A program made the translations under genes and the position numbers. DNA of 17,164 nt from an uncultured Clostridia bacterium (GTDB lineage: Bacteria > Bacillota > Clostridia > Oscillospirales > Oscillospiraceae), in assembly GCA_938023775.1 (NCBI GenBank), contig CALJDB010000110.1:1-17164 (forward strand), written 5' to 3'. The stretch's first letter is position 1. Every line of letters starts with the position of its first letter. Positions 8,370-14,929 of the stretch are shown here, piece after piece. A model generated the notes under the pieces. That model worked only from the letters and a program-made list of their open reading frames with translations. It was not told the origin of the DNA and did not search any database.

Positions 8370-8702
8370 ACAGAAAGGGTGAGTCCAATGTACTGAGAAG
8401 TTGCCCCCAGAGCAGAGAAAGCGAAGCTGGGGAAGCGGCGCGGCAGGAGACGGAGAAAGTCCCGCCGGTGCGACGCTCCCGAAAATGCTGATCGTCATTC
8501 ACGATAAAAATGGTCGCCGGAGACGGCGTTTGAGATAGATCGGGAGTAGCAGTCAGCAGAGCGGCGAAGGGCCCAAGGTCCCCGAGGAAGCGCGCCGAGG
8601 CACCAAAATTCAAAGAAAGAAGAGGCAAACCAATGGCGGTCCCGATCCACGCGGGATGACCCCTGATCGCAGAAAAGGCTGCGGTCAGGGGTCAATTTTT
8701 TT
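8370..8702 (+). ncRNA. Candidate structured non-coding RNA, about 330 nt, family not recognised
   Basis: The unit is bounded by a good promoter and a strong terminator and is full of complementary segments. CCCCAG 8405-8410 pairs with CTGGGG 8427-8432. GCGGCGC 8435-8441 pairs with GCGACGC 8470-8476 (one G-A mismatch) and continues with GGC 8442-8444 / GCC 8464-8466. CTCCCG 8476-8481 pairs with CGGGAG 8541-8546 and encloses two hairpins: ATCGT 8491-8495 / ACGAT 8501-8505, and CGCCG 8515-8519 / CGGCG 8524-8528 with a GAGA (GNRA) tetraloop. CGGCG 8562-8566 pairs with CGCCG 8593-8597 around GGGCC 8569-8573 / GGTCCC 8577-8582. TCCCG 8640-8644 pairs with CGGGA 8652-8656. TTGCC 8401-8405 / GGCAA 8624-8628 could close a multibranch core. 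Unpaired stretches are purine-rich (8605-8623). No tmRNA, SRP, RNase P, 6S or T-box signature was found. All helices were paired by eye. Confidence 0.75.
8657..8702 (+). terminator. Intrinsic terminator of the ncRNA
   Basis: TGACCCCTGA (8657-8666) plus CGCAG (8668-8672) pair with CTGCG (8679-8683) plus TCAGGGGTCA (8685-8694). A T-G wobble at 8667/8684 joins them into a 16-bp stem, and the loop is AAAAGG. Seven T follow at 8696-8702. It is strictly plus-directed, because no U-tract would follow on the other strand. Confidence 0.95.
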
Positions 8703-8716
8703 CTGCTCTCCGTCCG

Positions 8717-8759
8717 GCGCTGTGAAGCCCCTGCCGTTTCGGCAGGGGCTTCACAGCGC
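8717..8759. repeat. Perfect 20-bp inverted repeat hairpin
   Basis: The arms 8717-8736 and 8740-8759 are exact reverse complements with a TTT loop (AAA on the minus strand). It begins 5 nt after the stop codon of the TfoX-like gene on the minus strand, so it is well placed to end or stabilise that transcript. However, no U-tract follows on either strand. It may be a REP-like dispersed element, an mRNA 3'-end stabiliser, or a terminator that does not need a U-run. Confidence 0.8.
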
Positions 8760-8764
8760 ATTCT

Positions 8765-9088
8765 TTAGGGCGTCTTTTTCCGCCGGGGCTTGGGGAGCGG
8801 CGTCAGTTCCTCGAGCAGGGCGCAGACGCGGGCGGTGAGCTCGCGGTCTTCGATGTCGAGGATGTAGTGCTCCTTCGCGCCGCCGTAGGGGATGCCGCAC
8901 TCCGCGCCCGGCAGCAGCGATGCGAGTTCCGGCAGCTTTTTGACGTAGACCGTGTTGTCGCAGACGAGCAGAACGGGCTTGCCGCTGCGGTAGACCATAT
9001 ATTCGCCGAACATCTTTTTCCGCGTCGTCGCGCCGTCGTCCGGGAGCTGGGAGCAGACGAATCCGATGTAATCCTCCGTTGTTGCCAT
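8765..9088 (-). CDS. TfoX N-terminal domain protein
   Basis: A 107-residue protein covering the TfoX N-terminal domain only. KKMFGEYMVY (24-33) and GIPYGGAKEHYILD (65-78) are the recognisable blocks, and the tail is basic (PRRKKTP). In gammaproteobacteria the full-length TfoX/Sxy regulates competence. The single-domain clostridial versions have no established role, so no competence function should be assumed. ATG 9088 is chosen over an in-frame TTG at 9106 because GGAGGG lies at 9099-9104, right before it. The gene is 46 nt downstream of the ABC exporter pair with no terminator between, so it can be co-transcribed. A weak internal promoter (TTGACG 9138-9133, ATAAAA 9115-9110) may add expression. 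Confidence 0.85.
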   Translation of the reverse strand: MATTEDYIGFVCSQLPDDGATTRKKMFGEYMVYRSGKPVLLVCDNTVYVKKLPELASLLPGAECGIPYGGAKEHYILDIEDRELTARVCALLEELTPLPKPRRKKTP

Positions 9089-9134
9089 AGAACAAAAGCC
9101 CTCCAAGCGTTTTATTCTATTCTATCATGCCGCG

Positions 9135-10940
9135 TCAAGTCTCCAGCCCGGCGAACTGGGTCCGGTAGAGCGTCCAGTAGCGCCCGCGGCGGGCGAGGAG
9201 CTGCTCATGGGTGCCGCGCTCGGCGACGGCGCCGTTATCGAGGACCACGATCTCATCCGCGTCGCGGATGGTGGAGAGCCGGTGGGCGATGATGAGGCAG
9301 GTCCTGCCTCGCATGAGCGCCGCCATCGCGTCCTGCACGGCGCGCTCCGTGCGTGTGTCGACGGAGCTTGTTGCCTCGTCCAGGATGAGGATGCGCGGCG
9401 CGGCGAGTACGGCGCGGGCGATGGCGAGCAGCTGGCGCTGGCCGACGGAGAGCGACTCGCCGGCGCGGGCGAGCACGGTGTCGTAGCCCTGCGGCAGACG
9501 GCGGAGAAACGTGTCCGCGTGCGCCGTCTCCGCCGCGGCGCGGACGCGCGTAAGATCGGCGTCAGGGTCGGCGAAGCGGATGTTGTTTGACGCCGTGTCG
9601 GTGAAGAGCACGGTGTCCTGAAGCACGATGGCGGCGGCGCGGCGGAGCGCCGTGCGGTCGAGGTCGTAGATGCTGACGCCGTCGACCGTAATGTCGCCGG
9701 AGTCGGCGTCATAAAAGCGCAGCAGCAGGTTCGCGACCGTGGTCTTGCCGCTGCCGGTCGCGCCGACGAGCGCGATCTTCTGGCCGGGCTGGATGTCGAG
9801 CGAAAAGTCGCGCAGGACCGCTTTTCCGGGGACGTAGGAGAAGTTCACATGGCGGAAGCTGACCGCACCGCTCCCCTCCGGCGGGAGGGGCAGCGCGCCG
9901 CCGTTAGGCTCGGCGGGCTCGTCGAGCAGGTCGAACACGCGCTCCGCGCCCGCGACGGCGGTCTGGAGCGTGCCGTAAAGCTGGGCGACCTCGTTGACCG
10001 GGCGGGTGAACTGCTTGGCGTAAATGAGGAAGGCGGAGATGACGCCGATGGTGATCTCGCCGCGCAGCGCGAAGAAGCCGCCCGCGACGGCGACGGCGAC
10101 AAAGCCGATGTTCGCGATGCAGTCCAGCACGGGACCGACGCCGTTGCTGAGACTCTCGGCGCGGATGCTGACGGCGCAGAGCTCCTCGGCGCGCGCGGCG
10201 AAAGCTTCGCACTCGCGTCCGGCGCAGTTATAGGCGGCGACGGCGCGGTAAGCGCTCAATACCTCCTCCGCGCGGGCGTTCATCGCTCCGGCGACGGCGG
10301 CGCGGCGGCGGTACTGCTTCGCCATCACGCGCGAGAGCGCGCGGGTGGAGCCCACGGTCAGCACCACGGTCAGCAGCGTTACGAGCGTCAGCTGCCAGCA
10401 GTAGCAGAGCATGATGACGGTCGTCGCCGCGATGGTCAGCACGCCGGAGACGAGCGCGCCGAGGCTCTGGGACACGGCGGCGGAGACGTTTTCCGCGTCG
10501 CCGGTCATGCGGCTCAGAATATCGCCCGCCGGGTGGCGGTCCAGATAGGCGACGGGCAGGCGGTTGACCGCGGCGGCGAGGTCCTGGCGCAGACGACGGA
10601 TGATCCGCTGGCTGAGCCGCGCGGAGAGCTTTCCCTGCGCGAGCGAGCCCGCCGCGTTCACGAGATAAGCCGCGCCGAGGGCGGCGAGCAGCGCCGTGAG
10701 GGACCCGCCCTCGCGGATGGCGTCGATCGCCTCGCCCTGAAGCGCCGGGACCGCGACGGATGCCGCCGTGACGCAGAGCACCGCGAGCACGAGCAGCGCG
10801 AAGCGCCGCCGCTCGCCGGCAAAATAGCGCGCGAGGCGGCGAAGGGTGCCGCGGCTGTCGCGGGCTTTTTCCGTGAGCCCGTGGTTATCGCGGCGTCCGC
10901 CGCCGAAGTTCAGCTCGCGCTGGGGTTTCGTTTCAGCCAA
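9135..10940 (-). CDS. ABC exporter half-transporter, subunit with the canonical Walker B (MdlB/TM288-like)
   Basis: A 601-residue protein with an N-terminal six-helix transmembrane domain (about 45-330) and a C-terminal ATPase. It carries Walker A GATGSGKT (393-400), Q-loop Q441, signature LSVGQ (497-501), Walker B ILILDE with catalytic E522, and switch H553. The signature deviates from LSGGQ while Walker B and the His are intact. The partner encoded upstream shows the reverse pattern, as expected of a heterodimer with one consensus and one degenerate site. Translation appears to start at TTG 10940: AAGGAGGC lies about 8 nt before it, and the next Met is only at about residue 145, inside the membrane domain. 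The start overlaps the partner's 3' end by 8 bp, which suggests coupling. The substrate (drug, lipid or peptide) cannot be told. Confidence 0.93.
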   Translation of the reverse strand: MAETKPQRELNFGGGRRDNHGLTEKARDSRGTLRRLARYFAGERRRFALLVLAVLCVTAASVAVPALQGEAIDAIREGGSLTALLAALGAAYLVNAAGSLAQGKLSARLSQRIIRRLRQDLAAAVNRLPVAYLDRHPAGDILSRMTGDAENVSAAVSQSLGALVSGVLTIAATTVIMLCYCWQLTLVTLLTVVLTVGSTRALSRVMAKQYRRRAAVAGAMNARAEEVLSAYRAVAAYNCAGRECEAFAARAEELCAVSIRAESLSNGVGPVLDCIANIGFVAVAVAGGFFALRGEITIGVISAFLIYAKQFTRPVNEVAQLYGTLQTAVAGAERVFDLLDEPAEPNGGALPLPPEGSGAVSFRHVNFSYVPGKAVLRDFSLDIQPGQKIALVGATGSGKTTVANLLLRFYDADSGDITVDGVSIYDLDRTALRRAAAIVLQDTVLFTDTASNNIRFADPDADLTRVRAAAETAHADTFLRRLPQGYDTVLARAGESLSVGQRQLLAIARAVLAAPRILILDEATSSVDTRTERAVQDAMAALMRGRTCLIIAHRLSTIRDADEIVVLDNGAVAERGTHEQLLARRGRYWTLYRTQFAGLET

Positions 10941-12645
10941 GGTCCTCGCCTCCTTCCTGACTTTCGCAGATCTCGCGGTAAAGCGCCGAGCGCGCGAGCA
11001 GCTCCGCGTGGGTGCCGACGTCCGCGATCGTGCCGCCGCTCAGCAGGGCGATGCGGTCGGCGCACCGCGCCGTCGCGATGCGCTGGGCGACGACGATCTT
11101 CGTCGTGCCGGGGTAGTTTTTTGCTAGCGCGTCGTAAAACGCAGCCTCGGTCGCGAGGTCGAGCGCGCTTGTCGCGTCGTCCAGAATGAGAATTTCGCTG
11201 TTTTTCAGCAGCGCGCGGGCGAGCGCGACGCGCTGGCGCTGACCGCCGGAGAGCGAGCGCCCGCCTTCGTCGAGAACGGTGCTCCAGCCATCTGGCAGGG
11301 CGTCTAAAAACTCCGCGCACTGCGCCGTTTCCGCGGCGCGGCGGACCTCGGCGTCCGTCGCGTCCGGGCTGCCCCAGCGGAGGTTTTCCGCCGCCGTGCG
11401 GCCGTAAAGCTCCGCGCGCTGGAACGCGACCGCGATGCGGCTGCGCAGCGCGTCGGTCCGCCAGCGGCGGACGTCCAGCCCGTCGACCAGCACGGTGCCG
11501 CCGTCGGCGTCATAAAAGCGCGGGATGAGGTCCAGCAGCGTCGTTTTGCCGCAGCCGGTCGCGCCTAAAATGGCGAGCGTTTCGCCGGGGGCAACGCGGA
11601 GGGAGACGTTTTGCAGCACGGGCTCCGCCGTGCCGGGGTAAGTGAAGCTGACGCCGCGGAGCTCCACCGCACCGGGCTCGGGACCGGCGGTCTCCGTCCC
11701 GTCCGCGAGGGCGGGCACGGTCTCCAGCACCTCGTGCACGCGCGCCCATGACGCCGAGGCGCGGGTGAAGCTCTGGGACAGATTGCCGAGCACGGTCACG
11801 CCGGTCATCACCTGCGCGAGATACGTGATCGCCGCCATGACCGCGCCGGGCGTCACCGCGCCGCGGCGGGACTCATAGCCGCCGACATAGAGCACCGCGA
11901 GGACGCAGAGATTGAGCACGATGTTCATGCAGGGCGACATCCACGCGAGCAGCTCCTGCACGCGCAGATTCGCCGTGCAGAGCGCATCGTTCGCGCCGCC
12001 GAAGCGCGCCGTTTCGTCCGCCTCGCGGCAGCAGGACTTCACGACCCGCGCCCCGGCGATGTCCTCGCGCAGCAGCGCGCCGACGCGGTCGAGCCCCTTC
12101 TGCACGGCGCCGAAGCGCGGCGCGGCGCGATGGAGGAAAAAGCGCACGAAAAACACGAGAAACGGCAGTGAGATAAGCGAGATGACCGCAAAGCGCGGCG
12201 ACTGGCGCCAGAGCATGAAAACGCCGCCCGCCGCCATCATCACATAGCGCACAACGCCGCGGAACGCGACCTTGACGGCGTTCGCCACCTGATCGACGTC
12301 TCCGGAGACGCGGTTGAGCAGCGAGGCGGGCGTGAAGGCGTCCGTCTGCTGAAAATCGAGGCGCACGGCGCGATCGAACACCTCCCGCCGCAGATCGCGT
12401 CCGAGCCGCTGGGCGGCGAGATTTCCGAATATGCCGCCCGCGACGCCGCAGGCGCCGCCGAGCGCCACGAGCAGGATCATGCGCAGACCGAGGGACAAAA
12501 TGAGCGGCATGTCGCCGCGCAGCACGCCCTCGTCGACGATGCGCGCCATATAGTCCGGCTGGAGCAGGTCCACCGCCGTTTCGCCGAGCATCATCAGCGA
12601 GCAGAGCAGGCAGAGGGGCCAGTATTTTTTCAGATATCGCAGCAT
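10933..12645 (-). CDS. ABC exporter half-transporter, subunit with degenerate Walker B (MdlA/TM287-like)
   Basis: A 570-residue protein, the first gene of the exporter operon. The transmembrane domain spans about 10-300 and includes the family segment LLNRVSGDVDQV. The ATPase has Walker A GATGCGKT (361-368), Q409 and a canonical LSGGQ (465-469). Its Walker B is ILILDD, with D490 in place of the catalytic Glu, and the switch His is replaced by Gln (Q521 in VVAQRI). These substitutions match the degenerate site of heterodimeric exporters such as TM287/288. The consensus site would therefore combine this protein's LSGGQ with the partner's Walker motifs. ATG 12645 has only a weak Shine-Dalgarno (AGAGG). 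Expression is from the promoter at 12676-12705. Confidence 0.93.
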   Translation of the reverse strand: MLRYLKKYWPLCLLCSLMMLGETAVDLLQPDYMARIVDEGVLRGDMPLILSLGLRMILLVALGGACGVAGGIFGNLAAQRLGRDLRREVFDRAVRLDFQQTDAFTPASLLNRVSGDVDQVANAVKVAFRGVVRYVMMAAGGVFMLWRQSPRFAVISLISLPFLVFFVRFFLHRAAPRFGAVQKGLDRVGALLREDIAGARVVKSCCREADETARFGGANDALCTANLRVQELLAWMSPCMNIVLNLCVLAVLYVGGYESRRGAVTPGAVMAAITYLAQVMTGVTVLGNLSQSFTRASASWARVHEVLETVPALADGTETAGPEPGAVELRGVSFTYPGTAEPVLQNVSLRVAPGETLAILGATGCGKTTLLDLIPRFYDADGGTVLVDGLDVRRWRTDALRSRIAVAFQRAELYGRTAAENLRWGSPDATDAEVRRAAETAQCAEFLDALPDGWSTVLDEGGRSLSGGQRQRVALARALLKNSEILILDDATSALDLATEAAFYDALAKNYPGTTKIVVAQRIATARCADRIALLSGGTIADVGTHAELLARSALYREICESQEGGEDLG

Positions 12646-12675
12646 AAAACCGTGCCTCTTTCGCGTTTTTTTTCT

Positions 12676-12705
12676 ATTTTAATCCGGCGCTTGCCGGTTT
12701 GTCAA
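12676..12705 (-). promoter_or_regulatory. Promoter of the ABC exporter operon, with inverted repeat in the spacer
   Basis: On the minus strand TTGACA (12705-12700), an 18-nt spacer and TAAAAT (12681-12676) lie just upstream of ATG 12645. The spacer contains CCGGC (12684-12688) and GCCGG (12693-12697), a perfect 5-bp inverted repeat. It could be an operator for a MarR- or TetR-type repressor of the exporter, though no such regulator is encoded next to it. Confidence 0.7.
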
Positions 12706-12719
12706 AGGGCGCGGCGATG

Positions 12720-12765
12720 AAAAATCCCCCGTCGAAGTTTCCGGTTCGGAAACTTCGGACGGGGG
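12720..12765 (-). terminator. Intrinsic terminator after the cytidylate-kinase-like gene
   Basis: CCCCCGT (12726-12732) pairs with ACGGGGG (12759-12765). CGAAGTTTCCG (12733-12743) pairs with CGGAAACTTCG (12747-12757). There is one bulged G and a 3-nt loop. On the minus strand the stem is followed by five T (12724-12720). It separates the agmatine-type operon from the ABC operon promoter. Confidence 0.9.
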
Positions 12766-12782
12766 AACGTCGCATTCTTTTT

Positions 12783-13457
12783 TCACCGTCCCGGCTTATG
12801 CTGGCGGGGCAGACGGTGGGCGGCGCGCGCTTCCGCGCCGGCGCGGGAAAAGCGGGCACGCACGGCGTCGGCAAGGAGCAGGGCGGTGCCCTCCGTGCCG
12901 AGCAGACTGGAGCTGATGAGCAGATCCTTGTGCGCCTTGTCGTCCGGCGTGTAGCCGGCAAAGTTGAGGTGATAGGCGCTGCGCTCCTCGTCCCGCTCGC
13001 GGATCAGGCGGCGCGCGGCGTCCTCGTCCACGTCCTTCCAGCGCATGCAGTGGCGCAGGCGGTCGGCATAAGCGGCGTAGATATAAATGTGCATCGCATC
13101 GGGCTCGTCGGCGAGGATAAAGTCCGCGCAGCGGCCGACGAGAATGCAGCTGCCCTCCGCGGCGAGGCGGCGGATGATGGTCTCCTGCGTTTGGAAAATG
13201 CGGTTTTGCATCTCGCTTGCGCGGCTGCCGCGGCTCTGGATGAGGAAGGGGAAAAACGTGTCCCCCACGGGGCGGCGGGAGCGCTCCTCGCTCGCGTTTA
13301 CGACGCCCTTCGGCAGACCGAGCGTCCGTCCGGCCTCCTGCCCGATCTCCTCGCTGTAGCAGGGCACGCCGAGCAGCGCGCCGAGCCGCTTCGCGATCAC
13401 GCGCCCGTTGCTTGCAAACTGGTCGGTGACCGTCACCACAAATTTTGTCTCATTCAT
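12783..13457 (-). CDS. Cytidylate kinase-like family protein (Cytidylate_kin2)
   Basis: A 224-residue P-loop-kinase-like protein. The block SCILVGRCADFIL (103-115) and the region RDEERSAYHLNFAGYTPDDK (155-174) with LLISSS (179-184) are characteristic of the clostridial Cytidylate_kin2 family. The N-terminal phosphate loop is unusual. Where family members have a glycine-rich GSGG, this one reads DQFASNGR (12-19), with only one Gly and no Lys. Catalytic competence is therefore uncertain, and it could act as a nucleotide sensor. ATG 13457 has GGAGG 8 nt upstream (13466-13470). It lies 21 nt after the NhaC-family gene, in the same operon, and is followed by a strong terminator. Housekeeping CMP kinase (Cmk) belongs to a different subfamily, so I do not use that gene symbol. 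Confidence 0.85.
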   Translation of the reverse strand: MNETKFVVTVTDQFASNGRVIAKRLGALLGVPCYSEEIGQEAGRTLGLPKGVVNASEERSRRPVGDTFFPFLIQSRGSRASEMQNRIFQTQETIIRRLAAEGSCILVGRCADFILADEPDAMHIYIYAAYADRLRHCMRWKDVDEDAARRLIRERDEERSAYHLNFAGYTPDDKAHKDLLISSSLLGTEGTALLLADAVRARFSRAGAEARAAHRLPRQHKPGR

Positions 13458-13478
13458 CGCGTTTTCCTCCTCTCCGGC

Positions 13479-14831
13479 TCACATGAGACAGCCTGCGATC
13501 ACAAAGCCGATCATGGAGAGTATAGCAGCGATCAGGACATAAGGCAACTGGGAAAGTGCATGCTCCATATTGTCGATCCCGGCGGAGTTGGCGGAGAGAA
13601 TGGTCGCGTCCGTATAAAAGCAGGCGTGGCTGCCGAAGGTGCCGCCGGAGATGATCGCCGCCATGGTCAGCACGGGGTTCGCGCCGAGCGCCTCGCACAT
13701 CGGCAGCAATATCGGCGTCACAACGGCGCTCATGCCCCAGTTTGAGCCCGTCACGAAGGCGAGCACGCTGAGCAGCAGAAACGCCGCGAGCGGAAAAATC
13801 TTCGGCGAGAGGATCGGTCCCACGAGCGCCACGAGAAACTCCGTGAGCGCGAGCCGGTCGCAGATCTCCTTGAGCGAAAACGCCGCGACGAGCATGAAAA
13901 AGATGCTCATCATGTCGCAGAAGCCCGAAACGGTCTTGCCGAAAAACTCCTCCATGCTGAGCATCTTCGTCGGCACATAGAGCAGCAGGCAGACAATGAG
14001 CGCGACGACGACGGCGAGCAGAATGTCCATCGTGATCACGCCGACGGCGACGAGCACGAGCATGGGGATGAGAAAATACCAGATGTTGCCGTCCGTCTCC
14101 GCGGCGGCGGGGTCGTCGTGGTTGAAGCGGCGGGAAGCGTCGCTGTAGACCTTGCCGGTCTCCGCCGCGCGGCGGAAAGCGGTCTTCATGCCGCCGAGCT
14201 TCGGGATGACGCCGAGGCAGAACAGCAGCACGACGATGAGCGCGATGATCGGGTAAAAGCAGAAGGGGATTGCGTGGATATAAGCGTTCATGGCGGAGGG
14301 GAAATTGCTGGAAATGATGTGCTCCTCATAAAAGAGCGAGCTGAAAAACACCGCCCAGGTGGACACCGGCAGCAGCACGCAGACCGGCGCGCCGGTGGAG
14401 TTTAAGATAAACGCCAGCGACTCGCGCGGGAGCTTTTTGCGGTCGAACACACCCTTCATGCACGCGCCGATGGTCAGGACGTTCAGATAGTCGTCCACGA
14501 AGAGCAGGATGCCCATGATGTAAGCGGTGAGGAGCGTGCGCTTTTCGTTCGTGCAGAGCTTTGAGACGACGCGCGAAAAGCCGAAGGTGCCGCGCGACGC
14601 CTGAAGCAGCGCGATGAGGCTGCCGAAGAGCCCGCAGACGAGCCAGAGCCACGCATTGCTGCCCACAACGTCCTGCACGATCGCAATCCACTCCGGGAGC
14701 GCGCGGGTGCGGTAGAGCACGATGCAGCCCAGAACGGAGCCGAGCAGCAGAAATTCCGTACACCGCCGCGTCGCGATGGCGCCGGCGATGATGACCGCGA
14801 GAATACAAATCGCCCAAAGTCCGGTTGGCAT
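13479..14831 (-). CDS. NhaC-family antiporter / putative amine or amino-acid exchanger
   Basis: A 450-residue integral membrane protein with about 10-12 hydrophobic segments. FVDDY (111-115), NSTGAPVCVLLPVSTWA (144-160), TGSNWGM (361-367) and GGTFGSHACFYTDATILS (396-413) are NhaC-type (PF03553/COG1757) motifs. Family members exchange Na+/H+, and some exchange organic solutes such as malate/lactate. The gene follows putrescine carbamoyltransferase and carbamate kinase. A role in agmatine/putrescine exchange, or in coping with the ionic result of fermentation, is plausible but inferred. The start is placed at ATG 14831, just before the first hydrophobic helix. An earlier in-frame ATG at 14885 lies inside a terminator-like hairpin. 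The Shine-Dalgarno is weak (AGAGA). Confidence 0.87.
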   Translation of the reverse strand: MPTGLWAICILAVIIAGAIATRRCTEFLLLGSVLGCIVLYRTRALPEWIAIVQDVVGSNAWLWLVCGLFGSLIALLQASRGTFGFSRVVSKLCTNEKRTLLTAYIMGILLFVDDYLNVLTIGACMKGVFDRKKLPRESLAFILNSTGAPVCVLLPVSTWAVFFSSLFYEEHIISSNFPSAMNAYIHAIPFCFYPIIALIVVLLFCLGVIPKLGGMKTAFRRAAETGKVYSDASRRFNHDDPAAAETDGNIWYFLIPMLVLVAVGVITMDILLAVVVALIVCLLLYVPTKMLSMEEFFGKTVSGFCDMMSIFFMLVAAFSLKEICDRLALTEFLVALVGPILSPKIFPLAAFLLLSVLAFVTGSNWGMSAVVTPILLPMCEALGANPVLTMAAIISGGTFGSHACFYTDATILSANSAGIDNMEHALSQLPYVLIAAILSMIGFVIAGCLM

Positions 14832-14874
14832 GGTGGAATCATCTCTTTTCCTGTTTGACTGCCGGGATAAAACC

Positions 14875-14909
14875 GGGCTTCCCATTCATTTTTTCGGAAC
14901 AGGAAGCCC
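14875..14909 (-). terminator. Terminator-like hairpin between carbamate kinase and NhaC-family genes
   Basis: GGGCTTCC (14875-14882) pairs with GGAAGCCC (14902-14909) over a 19-nt loop. On the minus strand GGTTTTA follows the stem. With a weak U-tract and a large loop it probably attenuates rather than stops transcription into the NhaC-family gene. Confidence 0.5.
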
Positions 14910-14929
14910 TTTTGCGGAAAATGTTCAGT

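Noticed and set aside
8374..8396. AAAGGGTG followed by ATG TAC TGA, a two-codon start-stop ORF at the 5' end of the ncRNA
   Set aside because: Suggestive of a leader mini-ORF, but too short to test by eye and easily a chance event. A further 17-codon ORF starting at 8486 has no ribosome binding site and overlaps the helices.
8370..8702. Assignment of the ncRNA to RNase P RNA, because of GGAGAAAGTCC-like sequence near 8452
   Set aside because: The 3' conserved partner region (ACAGAA...GGCTTA type) and P4 pairing are absent, and the segment is explained by a local helix.
8495..8761. 88-codon minus-strand frames through the ncRNA region (also 8362-8628)
   Set aside because: They run through both hairpins, have no convincing ribosome binding site or domain, and are low-complexity in composition.
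9849..11189. 446-codon plus-strand frame
   Set aside because: It lies opposite the ABC exporter genes, which have complete Walker and signature motifs; the composition is typical of an antisense shadow.
12699..13745. 348-codon plus-strand frame
   Set aside because: It runs through an intrinsic terminator and opposite the kinase-like and NhaC genes; no recognisable domain.
13479..14885. Earlier NhaC start at ATG 14885
   Set aside because: The codon lies within a terminator-like hairpin and adds a polar 18-residue leader before the first membrane helix.
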